In this document: piece by piece, positions 44,010 through 52,908 of the stretch
Position numbering within the stretch: the first letter of the stretch is position 1
Layout: the number at the start of each line of letters is the position of its first letter
DNA from: Melioribacteraceae bacterium
GTDB taxonomy: Bacteria; Bacteroidota; Ignavibacteria; Ignavibacteriales; Melioribacteraceae
DNA: 55,927 nucleotides
NCBI GenBank assembly: GCA_024103215.1
Contig: JAGFIY010000139.1
Coordinates: 1 to 55,927 of the forward strand
Reading direction: 5' to 3'
Made by a program: the position numbers and the translations under genes
The notes under the pieces: model-generated
What the model was told of the DNA's origin: nothing
What the model saw: only the letters and a program-made list of their open reading frames with translations
The model's database searches: none

Positions 44010-45307
44010 TTTATTAGCATTATTCCTATATCCATTAGATTTGTTCCTGTATTACCAAATTTTAACTCACAATTGATTCTTTCGAAAAACTTGTTTGAAT
44101 TATTTTCGTTCAGATAATCTTCCGGAATTAGATTTTCTTTCTTTACCAATTCCCATGTTTGAATATCAACAACTGCACCGGCTACATCACTGTTTCCGTC
44201 TTTACCGTCAGTTCCGAAACATGTCAAAACAAATTCCCTTTCAAAATTTTGAAGTTCGATAAGCATAGATATTACCATCTCTTGACATCTGCCTCCTTTG
44301 CCGTTTCCTTTCACAGTAACAATAGTTTCTCCGCCCCAAATAAAGCAATGCGGTTTTGTCAAAGTTTTTGTTAACTCGATTATTTTTTTGATCAACTTTT
44401 TACCGGCAACTCTTGCTTCACCCTTAATCGAACTTGAAATAATAGTCGCATCGATTCCGATTGTGGATAAGTAGTTCTTAATTGATTCTAGCGCTAAATA
44501 ATTATTTCCTATCAAGATATTATTTGTTTTATCGAATTTACTTTCATCAAGCTTATGAGTACTTGCTTTGTTCAACAAATCATAAATTAGAAGGAACTGA
44601 TTCTTTTTAACACCATATTTATCAAGGATATTAACAGGTAAAATATCGCTATGAAAAACGGGTTTAACAGTAGGCCCTGAAGCAACAAATTCAATCTTAT
44701 CACCGATAACATCCGACAAAATTAGAGTTATTACATCAGCCGGATAAAGTGCTTCGGCAAGTTTTCCGCCTTTAATCAATGATAGATTTTGTCTAATAAG
44801 ATTTATTTCATCAATCGATGCACCGTTTAGCATCAATTTTTGAATTAGTGTCACATAAAGATTAAGTGATAATTTTTCGGGAAGAAGTTCCATCAATGCT
44901 GATCCTCCTCCAGATATTAGAACAACTGCCAAATCATTTTCAGCAAGTGATTTGGCCATATCGAAAATTCTTCTGCCGTTTATTAAACTATTTTGATTTG
45001 GGAAGGGATGTTTACCATAAACAAGATTTATTCTCTTCAATACTGTTTTATCGTCTTCAGTTACAGCAACCAGTCCCCTTGAAATACAATCACCGAAAAT
45101 TGATTCAACAGCTAATGCCATTCTTGCGCTTGCCTTTCCTGCTCCTATTACTACTACTCTATCATAGCTTGTCAAATTATAACTTTTCCCGGCTGCGGTA
45201 AACTCATTGTTTTTTACCTGAATAGTTTTCTTAACAAGTTTTACCGGATCAATACTTTCAAAAAGCTCAATTAATATTTTATCAAGAGTTAGCCGTAATG
45301 TTTGCAT
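44006..45307 (-). CDS. Glycerate kinase, type 2 (DUF4147/MOFRL)
   Basis: 433 aa. An N-terminal DUF4147 domain with VIGAGKASARMA and VVLISGGGSALMELLP, and a C-terminal MOFRL domain with GGETIVTVKGNGKGGRCQEMV and TDGKDGNSDVAGAVVD. It phosphorylates D-glycerate to 2-phosphoglycerate, feeding serine or glyoxylate carbon into glycolysis. Its stop codon overlaps the convergent dehydratase stop by 4 nt. 3 nt after the epimerase-like gene, so co-transcribed with it. Confidence 0.93.
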   Translation of the reverse strand: MQTLRLTLDKILIELFESIDPVKLVKKTIQVKNNEFTAAGKSYNLTSYDRVVVIGAGKASARMALAVESIFGDCISRGLVAVTEDDKTVLKRINLVYGKHPFPNQNSLINGRRIFDMAKSLAENDLAVVLISGGGSALMELLPEKLSLNLYVTLIQKLMLNGASIDEINLIRQNLSLIKGGKLAEALYPADVITLILSDVIGDKIEFVASGPTVKPVFHSDILPVNILDKYGVKKNQFLLIYDLLNKASTHKLDESKFDKTNNILIGNNYLALESIKNYLSTIGIDATIISSSIKGEARVAGKKLIKKIIELTKTLTKPHCFIWGGETIVTVKGNGKGGRCQEMVISMLIELQNFEREFVLTCFGTDGKDGNSDVAGAVVDIQTWELVKKENLIPEDYLNENNSNKFFERINCELKFGNTGTNLMDIGIMLIN

Positions 45308-45310
45308 TAT

Positions 45311-46246
45311 TTATTTTCCCGAATAGTCTGCTTCAATAATTTTCTCGATACCTTTTTCGTAACTAATCGGCTTGTAGTTGAATTTCTTTTCAAATTTATC
45401 ACTGTTAAAAACATAAGGTCGGTCGAATTGATAATTCATCTCGACAAGTTCCCGCATTAGTGGTGAAAATATCCCGGCAAATTTAAGCATACTCGTAGTT
45501 GCGATTCTGTATTTAGGTTCTTTATTCATTTTTTCTGCAATCATTTGAATCCATTCTTTTCCTGTCGGCGGATGTTTTTGTGTCGGCAGGTGCCAAACCT
45601 CTCCGTACGCATCGTTTGTGTTACCAAGCAGGGCAGTTGCTTCAGCCGCATCCTTGGTAAAAGTAAAACTATGTGGAAAACTATCCGAACCAAGCCAAGT
45701 TGCTTTCTTATTTTCCGATAACGGTTTGAAAACTGTACTTGAAAGTACACTTGTGTTCTCAACCCCCTGGCCGTAATAATCCGCACATCTTGCTACAAGT
45801 CCTTCAATTTTGTTTGCTTCAACAGCCAACATAAACTGATTAAAAATCTCAGCGCGAATTATTCCCTTCTTACTAGGAGGATTTATGGGAGTGTTTTCAT
45901 CCATGTTAGTCAAATGATCTTTATCATACATATATATGTTATCAAAAAACACAAACTTCGCTGAATACTTCTCACAAGCTTCGAGAACATTTGACATAAC
46001 TTTCGGCCAAACTTCCCGCCACACTTTAACTCTATATTGGAAACCTGCCATCAAGTAAACAATTTCCGAACCTTCTACAGCTTTATCAACATCCTCGCTT
46101 TTTGTTAAATCACCAGGCATCAAGATGTCATCTTTATTTACCTTTTTAGGGTTTCTGCTGAAAAGTTTAATCTTTTCTGTATATATTGTAAGGGATTTTG
46201 CAAGTAAAGTACCTACTCCTCCTCCGGATCCTAAAATTGTCTGCAT
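45311..46246 (-). CDS. NAD(P)-binding epimerase/dehydratase-like protein
   Basis: 311 aa extended SDR. The N-terminal TILGSGGGVGTLLAKSL is a modified GxxGxxG cofactor loop; the middle holds IYLMAGFQYRV and FVFFDNIYMYDKDH, with Y-and-K spacing unlike the standard YxxxK, and GLVARCADYYG. The fold is clear, but the reaction is not; the changed active site leaves room for an atypical reductase. AGGAGG ribosome-binding site. A divergent 293-nt gap lies before fhs. Confidence 0.85.
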   Translation of the reverse strand: MQTILGSGGGVGTLLAKSLTIYTEKIKLFSRNPKKVNKDDILMPGDLTKSEDVDKAVEGSEIVYLMAGFQYRVKVWREVWPKVMSNVLEACEKYSAKFVFFDNIYMYDKDHLTNMDENTPINPPSKKGIIRAEIFNQFMLAVEANKIEGLVARCADYYGQGVENTSVLSSTVFKPLSENKKATWLGSDSFPHSFTFTKDAAEATALLGNTNDAYGEVWHLPTQKHPPTGKEWIQMIAEKMNKEPKYRIATTSMLKFAGIFSPLMRELVEMNYQFDRPYVFNSDKFEKKFNYKPISYEKGIEKIIEADYSGK

Positions 46247-46539
46247 GTAATCCTCCTTTCTTTATCATTCGAAAATACGATCAAAAATACCGGAAATGAC
46301 AATAAAATGGAAATTGTAATCAAAATAAATATTGTTTTTTTTATTAAATATATATTATTAAATTTTATATATCTATTTTATCGTCTATCTATTGATTTAA
46401 TTAAATTCCACAAAGTATTCTAGAAGATAAAATTAAGCAAAACCGTTTCGTCGTTTTATCATTTCGATTTGCATATCTTTCTAATTGTAAACTTCTTAAA
46501 TTTGCGATAGACTGCGAGTAAAATTGAAGAGGTAATCAA
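46247..46539. other. AT-rich divergent intergenic region
   Basis: 293 nt between the epimerase and fhs genes. The stretch from about 46320 to 46410 is almost pure A+T (TATATATTATTAAATTTTATATATC-type runs). It carries a candidate fhs promoter box near its right end. No riboswitch or small RNA was recognised. Confidence 0.5.
46497..46504 (+). promoter_or_regulatory. Candidate -7 promoter box of fhs
   Basis: TAAATTTG matches TAnnTTTG exactly, 35 nt before the fhs ATG. A second weaker box, TATCTTTC, sits at 46474-46481. Neither has a clear TTTG at the right distance. Confidence 0.35.
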
Positions 46540-48222
46540 ATGAAATCAGATCAAGAAATTGCCCGCCAAGTAAAATTAAAAAATATCGGTGAACTATTAG
46601 ATCAATTAGGAATTGCTGAGGATCATTTTGAATATTATGGAAAGTACACAGGCAAAATTAAACTAAACATCCTCAATAAACTTTCCGATAAACCCAATGG
46701 AAAGTTGATTCTGGTAACTGCAATGAGTCCCACATCTTTCGGAGAGGGCAAAACTTTAACTTCAATTGGACTTGGGCAGGCGCTTAACAAAATTGGTAAG
46801 AAAGCAATTATTGCTCTCCGCGAGCCATCTGTTGGACCGGTTTTTGGGATCAAGGGAGGCGCTGCAGGCGGAGGTTATTCGCAAGTGCTGCCGATGGAGA
46901 TGATCAACTTGCATTTTAACGGTGACCTTAGTGCAATAACGGCTGCCCATAATCTATTGGCTGCGATGCTCGATAATCACATTTTCAAAGGAAACGATCT
47001 AAAAATTGACGTAACAAATATCCTTTGGAACCGCGCTATGGATATGAATGACCGATCGCTCAGACAAATCGTTGTTGGTTTGGGAGGAAGAATAAACGGA
47101 GTGCCCCGCGAATCCGGATTTGTTATAACTGCGGCTTCAGAAGTGATGGCTATACTTGCTTTATCTGATTCGCGCAAGGATCTTAAAGAACGTCTCGGAT
47201 CCATCGCTGTTGGATATACACACGATAGAAAATTGGTTTATGCTCGCGATCTTCATGCAAACAATGCTATGGCTGTTCTTCTTAATGACGCAATAATGCC
47301 CAATCTTGTTCAGACCACGGAGCATACCCCGGCGTTGATTCATGCCGGTCCGTTTGCAAACATTGCTCACGGAACAAACAGTATAATAGCTGATAAAATT
47401 GCATTAAAGTTGGCTGATTATGTCGTAACTGAATGCGGATTTGGAGCAGATTTAGGAGCAGAAAAATTTTTTGATATCGTATGCAGAAATACATCTTTCT
47501 GGCCTTCAACCGTGGTTGTTGTTGCAACTTGCAGAGCAATAAAATTTCACGGCGGTGTTAATCCGAAACCCGAATCAAATTTATACGAAGAAAATACTGA
47601 AGCATTCAAGAAGGGATTGGGAAATCTTGAAGTTCATATAAAGAATATGAAAAAATTTAGCGCGTCTGTTCTTGTTGCAGTAAACAAATTCCCGACAGAC
47701 ACTCAAAAAGAAATTAATATGATATATGATCTTTGCGAAAAACTTGAAGTTGAATGCACGACTCATGAAGCTTTTCTAAAAGGTGGTGAAGGAGCGATTG
47801 AATTAGCAGAGAAATCTGTAAAACTTGCCGATGGTAATCCAAATCCTCAAAAGAAATTTTTGTATGATTTAAATCTTCCGGTTGAAGAAAAAATTCGAGC
47901 AATTGCCGAAAATATTTATGGGGCAAAGGATATATATCTTGAAAAAAGAGCAAGAGTAAAAATTGAAAAATTTGTAGAACTTGGTTACGGTAATCTTCCA
48001 ATCTGCATAGCTAAAACACAAATGTCACTATCGGATAATAAAAGAGAAATTGGTGTTCCGCATGACTGGGTGCTGACTGTTACAGACGCTAATCTTTCTG
48101 CGGGAGCCGGGTTTATCGTTATTGTTTGCGGTGATATGATGCTGATGCCAGGGCTACCAAAGTTCCCAGCTGCGGTTAACATGGATGTTGATGAGGATGG
48201 CTTGATTACTGGTTTATTTTAA
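46540..48222 (+). CDS. fhs: Formate--tetrahydrofolate ligase
   Basis: 560 aa. It makes 10-formyl-THF from formate, THF and ATP, supplying one-carbon units. The P-loop is SPTSFGEGKTLTSIGLGQ, followed by GPVFGIKGGAAGGGYSQVLPM, DMNDRSLRQIVVGLGG, FGADLGAEKFFDI and the C-terminal GFIVIVCGDMMLMPGLP. The length is normal. The AGAGG ribosome-binding site is good. A single gene with serine/glycerate metabolism genes as neighbours. Confidence 0.97.
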   Translation: MKSDQEIARQVKLKNIGELLDQLGIAEDHFEYYGKYTGKIKLNILNKLSDKPNGKLILVTAMSPTSFGEGKTLTSIGLGQALNKIGKKAIIALREPSVGPVFGIKGGAAGGGYSQVLPMEMINLHFNGDLSAITAAHNLLAAMLDNHIFKGNDLKIDVTNILWNRAMDMNDRSLRQIVVGLGGRINGVPRESGFVITAASEVMAILALSDSRKDLKERLGSIAVGYTHDRKLVYARDLHANNAMAVLLNDAIMPNLVQTTEHTPALIHAGPFANIAHGTNSIIADKIALKLADYVVTECGFGADLGAEKFFDIVCRNTSFWPSTVVVVATCRAIKFHGGVNPKPESNLYEENTEAFKKGLGNLEVHIKNMKKFSASVLVAVNKFPTDTQKEINMIYDLCEKLEVECTTHEAFLKGGEGAIELAEKSVKLADGNPNPQKKFLYDLNLPVEEKIRAIAENIYGAKDIYLEKRARVKIEKFVELGYGNLPICIAKTQMSLSDNKREIGVPHDWVLTVTDANLSAGAGFIVIVCGDMMLMPGLPKFPAAVNMDVDEDGLITGLF

Positions 48223-48250
48223 AATATAACTGATCGCTAAAAATCTATAA

Positions 48251-49039
48251 TCAAAGCTCCGGATTTTCGGCTTTCTGCTTTTCTGAGTAAGAAGCTTCGA
48301 TTGGAACCAGTACTTCTTCTTCGGGGAAAATTTCGTTCATCATTTCCAAAGTTTTTTTCTTCTCATGTTTGTATAAGAAATAAAATAGTAAGGAAATGAT
48401 AAATGCTCCAACAGTATCACAAATAAGATCGGTCATTGTATCGCGGAGACCTGAACCTTGGTAATCATTACCCAATTCAAAAACAGGGTTTGTATATCCC
48501 CATGATTGATGCCTTGTGCCGAAAACAACGTCCAAAAAAAATTCATAAATCTCAAATAGTACGCTTAGTGAAATCGAAAAACCGAATGCAAAAGCTGCTG
48601 CAAGAAAAGAACTTAAATCCATACTTCGCGATCTATTGATTTTATAAATTCCAAGAAATCCAATAAAAGCAAGAAGCATACCCGAAAATGTATGAAGGAA
48701 CATATCCCACCAAACATAACGAGTAAAAAGGTCCAAGCTGGTTGTTAAAAATATTGCCGCAAAAATGTATATCGTAACAATTGATTCTAAAATTACCGGG
48801 ATATGTATGTTTTTGTTTTCAAAATAATCCAAGAGATAGGTTATAGCAAGGGTTAACAATGCCCAGAAAATAAGTTCGGCTTTTTCGCTTACATCTGCCA
48901 TCACTTCACTTTCGGAAGTAAATCCGCTGTCAGTAAACAGAAGCACGATTCTTATCAAGTTTATGGAAGCCGATACTATCAATAGTATTCTTATCGTCCA
49001 TAAAATATAATGATGCTTTTTACTTTTAACTATTTTCAT
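48251..49039 (-). CDS. DUF2238-like (YjdF-type) membrane protein
   Basis: 262 aa with about six membrane helices. The middle carries VWWDMFLHTFSGMLLAF and the later SVLFEIYEFFLDVVFG and DTMTDLICDTVGAFI motifs, in which His, Glu and Asp lie in helices as in DUF2238/YjdF proteins. These are polar residues in membrane helices and suggest a catalytic or metal-binding site, but no activity is known. Convergent with fhs. Confidence 0.7.
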   Translation of the reverse strand: MKIVKSKKHHYILWTIRILLIVSASINLIRIVLLFTDSGFTSESEVMADVSEKAELIFWALLTLAITYLLDYFENKNIHIPVILESIVTIYIFAAIFLTTSLDLFTRYVWWDMFLHTFSGMLLAFIGFLGIYKINRSRSMDLSSFLAAAFAFGFSISLSVLFEIYEFFLDVVFGTRHQSWGYTNPVFELGNDYQGSGLRDTMTDLICDTVGAFIISLLFYFLYKHEKKKTLEMMNEIFPEEEVLVPIEASYSEKQKAENPEL

Positions 49040-49423
49040 GACAGCATCTTCTCGATTTGAGCATATAAAATGAAAATATATTTATAAACATACCAAAAAT
49101 ACATGATTGATAAATTCTTTTGAAAAGTCTTTTTCCTCGAACATAAAATATGGTAAGCGAAATTGGATTTTTGAATTAAATATTTGAAAGGATTTTAGCT
49201 GAAGCAATTTCATAATTTTTGTATTAGTTCAGTAGAAAAAGAAACTTCAGATTTGGACTGATAATAATTATTTTTTCATTGATTATTCCTCTGAGAAGAT
49301 CACGAAAATTGGGGTTATATCAACTTTTATAATTTACTTCATATGATGGACATTTTTGTTTGAACATAAGTAAAGCATATAATTCATTTAAATATTTCTC
49401 CACCCCTAATTTTTCTTTAAACT
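49040..49423. other. Long non-coding stretch
   Basis: About 384 nt, AT-rich, between the DUF2238-like gene and the tRNA-Lys terminator. No open frame with a convincing start, no tRNA and no clear repeat was seen. It may hold the promoter of the DUF2238-like gene. Confidence 0.4.
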
Positions 49424-49458
49424 AAAAAAGCCTTATAACTTGTTGTGTTATAAGGCTT
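49424..49458 (-). terminator. Terminator of tRNA-Lys
   Basis: A perfect 12-bp stem pairs 49428-49439 (AAGCCTTATAAC) with 49447-49458 (GTTATAAGGCTT) around a 7-nt loop. In the minus direction it ends in a run of T (49424-49429 on the complementary strand). It lies 7 nt downstream of the tRNA. Confidence 0.88.
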
Positions 49459-49465
49459 TAATCTG

Positions 49466-49537
49466 TGAGCGTGCCTGGGCTCGAACCAGGGACCCTCTGC
49501 TTAAAAGGCAGATGCTCTACCACTGAGCTACACGCCC
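49466..49537 (-). tRNA. tRNA-Lys (anticodon TTT)
   Basis: 72 nt on the minus strand. Acceptor GGGCGTG pairs with CACGCTC (one G-T), D arm GCTC...GAGC, anticodon stem TCTGC/GCAGA with loop CTTTTAA (anticodon TTT) and T arm CCTGG TTCGAGC CCAGG. The discriminator is A and no CCA is encoded, so CCA must be added by the nucleotidyltransferase. Confidence 0.95.
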
Positions 49538-49654
49538 CAAAACGAAGACTCTAAATATAAAACGATTCTGCTTTTATTGCAATCTTCGAACGGGATTGAA
49601 TTGAAATTTCACCGAAACGGCAATTATTTTACCTTCTGATCGAATATTAGAATT

Positions 49655-50050
49655 TTAGCTGCCTGTAATTCCGGGCTTTAATTCTTCAAAAATTTCTTTG
49701 ATTTTGTTATAAGAGGATTCGTACATAAGCGGTTTAACTAAATACGAATGAACGCCAAGTTCTGTAACTCTATCAATTACTGATCTTTCGCTTACTGCTG
49801 TAAGCATAATTACCGGGATGTTCTTAATTGTTTCGGATTCCTTCATTATTCTCAAAGTTTCGATTCCGTCCATAACAGGCATAGTAACATCCAGGAAAAC
49901 GACATCAATACCAGCTTCACTTTCAAGCATTTCGAGTGCTTCTTTTCCGTTAAGCGAACTTTCGACCTCGCAGTTAAACTTCTTCTTTAAGAGACGGCTG
50001 ATAAATAAATTTATATTCGGGTCGTCGTCAACAACTAAAACTTTGAACAT
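49655..50050 (-). CDS. Single-domain response regulator (CheY-like)
   Basis: 131 aa, one receiver domain. Acidic pocket VVDDD (about 6-10), phospho-acceptor Asp54 in VVFLDVTMPVMDG, switch Thr in MLTAVS and Lys in YLVKP. No output domain. It probably acts by protein contact. First of the signalling genes and divergent from the NtrC-type regulator. Confidence 0.92.
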   Translation of the reverse strand: MFKVLVVDDDPNINLFISRLLKKKFNCEVESSLNGKEALEMLESEAGIDVVFLDVTMPVMDGIETLRIMKESETIKNIPVIMLTAVSERSVIDRVTELGVHSYLVKPLMYESSYNKIKEIFEELKPGITGS

Positions 50051-50242
50051 TATGTCCCCAACTTGGTTTCTTTTCCGTATCGGAAAATAATAAAAACAGT
50101 CTTCTATTAAAACGTGATTCTACTCTTTCTTTTAGTATTAACAGGAATGTTCTTACATCAATGATTTATACTTTAGCGGTTCTTTCAAAAGATAGTATAA
50201 TAGATTATTTTTACATCAAATTAGAAAATTTTATAATCGTAT

Positions 50243-51592
50243 ATGAATAAAAATGTTAAAATATTAATTGCGGATGACGATGAAACCTTGTGTTATCTTT
50301 TAAAGGAAGAATTGGTAACAGAAGGATTTTCGGTTGATATAGTGCACGATGGAAGCACCGCTATCGAGAAAATAAAAATGATTCCCTACGATCTGCTTCT
50401 GCTTGATCTCGAAATGAGGGAAGTAACAGGTGAAGACGTTCTGAAATTCGTACAAGAAAACAACCCGGGACTGCAGGTAATTGTTCTCACAGCAAAGTCG
50501 GAAATGAGAACTGCGATAGAGTGCATAAAACTTGGTGCATATGATTTCATAACAAAGCCATATGAGTTTGAACAGCTTCTTGTGGTGATAAACCGTGCTC
50601 TTGAACACAAAGAACTTCTAGTTAGGAATAAAATTTTAACATCAAAGATATCACAATCAATTCCAAACGAAATAATAGGTGAAAGCAAAAGAATAAAATC
50701 TGTAACCGATCTTGCACGAAAAGCCGCGGTATCAGAATCCAATATACTGCTCGAAGGAGAAACCGGAACAGGAAAAGAATTATTCGCTGAGTACATTCAC
50801 AAAAATTCAAATAGACGCGAGAAACCTTTCGTCGCGATAAACTGTGCTTCCCTTCCGGATCAATTGATCGAAAGCGAATTATTCGGTTACGAAAGAGGAG
50901 CATTTACGGATGCTAAAAGTTCGAAACAAGGACTGGTGGAAATTGCAAACGGCGGAACTCTCTTCTTGGATGAGATTGGAGAGTTGAGCTTAACTCTTCA
51001 GCCAAAACTATTAAGATTTCTTGAAAAGGGAGAATACCGAAGAATTGGCGGAGTAACCAGTTTGACATCAAACGTAAGAGTTATCGGCGCAACAAATAAA
51101 AACCTTATGGAAGAAGCCGAGAATAAAAACTTTCGCCGGGATTTACTTTTTAGATTAAACGTAATTACCTTAACCATCCCTCCATTAAGAGAACGCGATC
51201 GTGATATTTTGATTCTTGCCGAGTATTTTCTGAAGAAAAAGTCACCTATCAGAACTCCAAAATACTTATCGAGAGATGCTGAGAAAGCTTTGTTGAATTA
51301 TAATTTCCCGGGTAACGTGCGTGAACTTGAACACACAATTGAACGAGCTCTTATTTTTTCGGAAGGAGACGAAATTCAACCCAAAGATTTAAATCTTCCT
51401 CATGATAACATAGAGTACACGAAAGTTGATGAAAGCGGAATAGAAAATATTATTTCACTAGAGGAAATGGAAAAAATACACATTAAAAAAGTTTTGAATC
51501 ATCACGGTTGGAATCGTGAAAACACGTCGAGGGCATTGGGGATCAGCCAAAAGACTTTGTACAGCAAAATATTAAAGTATAAACTGAAATAA
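50243..51592 (+). CDS. NtrC-type sigma-54 response regulator
   Basis: 449 aa. Receiver (about 1-120, ADDDE and Asp55 in LLLLDLEMREVTG), AAA+ domain (about 145-380) with Walker A GETGTGKE, the sigma-54 loop as GAFTDA instead of GAFTGA, Walker B GGTLFLDEIGEL and a Fis-like helix-turn-helix (ENTSRALGISQKTLYSKI). Its stop codon overlaps the start of the kinase at 51592 by one base, so the two are coupled and probably paired. Confidence 0.94.
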   Translation: MNKNVKILIADDDETLCYLLKEELVTEGFSVDIVHDGSTAIEKIKMIPYDLLLLDLEMREVTGEDVLKFVQENNPGLQVIVLTAKSEMRTAIECIKLGAYDFITKPYEFEQLLVVINRALEHKELLVRNKILTSKISQSIPNEIIGESKRIKSVTDLARKAAVSESNILLEGETGTGKELFAEYIHKNSNRREKPFVAINCASLPDQLIESELFGYERGAFTDAKSSKQGLVEIANGGTLFLDEIGELSLTLQPKLLRFLEKGEYRRIGGVTSLTSNVRVIGATNKNLMEEAENKNFRRDLLFRLNVITLTIPPLRERDRDILILAEYFLKKKSPIRTPKYLSRDAEKALLNYNFPGNVRELEHTIERALIFSEGDEIQPKDLNLPHDNIEYTKVDESGIENIISLEEMEKIHIKKVLNHHGWNRENTSRALGISQKTLYSKILKYKLK

Positions 51593-52908
51593 TGAACAGC
51601 GTAGATGAACAACCAAAAGTTCCTCAGAATTTAATAAGAAAGATCATCAATTCTTTCCCCTTCCCCATTATCTTTTTCAGCGACAATTCTGTTACAAATA
51701 TTTCAAATGATTCTGCAGACAAACTTTTTAGAGAAGATAATCTTGAAGAAATAAAAAAAATATCCCTCGATAAAAATGAAACAACAAAGTTCAAAGGATA
51801 TAAGTTACTTCCTATCACGCTTGATGAATTCGATTACACGGGATTAATATTTATTGAAGATATTCCCTCAAGAGAAAAAGAGTTAAAAAGATCAGCACAT
51901 GATCTTAATAATATTCTCACGAGCATTAATAATTCCATTGACCTTTTGCAGCGTAAAACACAAGAGCAGGAAGATTTAACAATAATGCTTAATACATTAA
52001 AGACGAATGTTGTTAGGGCTTCCGAATTGATTGAAATTATGCTTTCAAAAGATCATTCACATTCAACAAAATTTAATAGAATAAAAATTGAAGACTTATT
52101 TACAGCTGTTTCGGATACAGTAAAGCAGATAATTCCAGACCAAATTAACTACAAAGTTCAGATAGAAAACGATCTGGATTATATTTACGGAAACTTTACT
52201 CTTTTATACAGAGCATTGCTTAATTTAATTGTAAATGCAAAGGAATCGATCGCAGGAATAGGTTCTATCGAAGTGGAAGCGAAAAGCAGTGACAATAAAA
52301 GCACAAGAATTCATATAGTTATTCGAGATACAGGAATTGGTATAGATAAAGAAAATTTATCAAAGATTTTTGAAAGTGATTTTTCCACTAAGATTAAATC
52401 AACGGAAAGCGGGTTCGGGTTAAGCACGGTGAAGAAAATAATTGAAAGACATATGGGTGCTATAACTGTATCAAGCAATATAAATGAAGGAACAACGTTT
52501 AACATACACCTGCCGGCCGCGGTTGAAAATGAAAGAAATTCGAAAGGACGTGAATGTAAAATTCTTATTGCAGAAGACAACCAAGTTATTTTGGAAGAAC
52601 TATGCGAACTTTTTAGATTCGAGAATTATGATACAGTTAGAGCATCTAACGGGATAGAAGTGTTAGATAAACTTGAAAAGGATGAGTTAATCAATTTGGT
52701 TATTATAGATAAAAAAATGCCGTTGATGGATGGTATCGAATGCATTGCAAAAATCCGCGAAAAGAATAATGAAATTAAAATTATACTAGCATCCGGTTCA
52801 ACTTCTCCGGATTATCAAAAGGATTATGAACATCTTAGTATAGATAGGTTTGTTATGAAACCTTATAACATTGATGAGTTATTAAAGATCGTACAAGAAT
52901 TATTCTAA
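51592..52908 (+). CDS. Soluble histidine kinase with C-terminal receiver
   Basis: 438 aa, no membrane helix. A PAS-like N-terminal region (about 12-90), HisKA-type box AHDLNNILTSI with His103, HATPase boxes LLNLIVNAKESI, DTGIGIDKENLSKIFE and GFGLSTVKKII, then a C-terminal receiver (ILIAEDN, Asp373 in IIDKKMP). The N-terminal sensor gives no hint of the signal. It overlaps the convergent REC-HisKA gene by 9 nt. Confidence 0.92.
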   Translation: MNSVDEQPKVPQNLIRKIINSFPFPIIFFSDNSVTNISNDSADKLFREDNLEEIKKISLDKNETTKFKGYKLLPITLDEFDYTGLIFIEDIPSREKELKRSAHDLNNILTSINNSIDLLQRKTQEQEDLTIMLNTLKTNVVRASELIEIMLSKDHSHSTKFNRIKIEDLFTAVSDTVKQIIPDQINYKVQIENDLDYIYGNFTLLYRALLNLIVNAKESIAGIGSIEVEAKSSDNKSTRIHIVIRDTGIGIDKENLSKIFESDFSTKIKSTESGFGLSTVKKIIERHMGAITVSSNINEGTTFNIHLPAAVENERNSKGRECKILIAEDNQVILEELCELFRFENYDTVRASNGIEVLDKLEKDELINLVIIDKKMPLMDGIECIAKIREKNNEIKIILASGSTSPDYQKDYEHLSIDRFVMKPYNIDELLKIVQELF

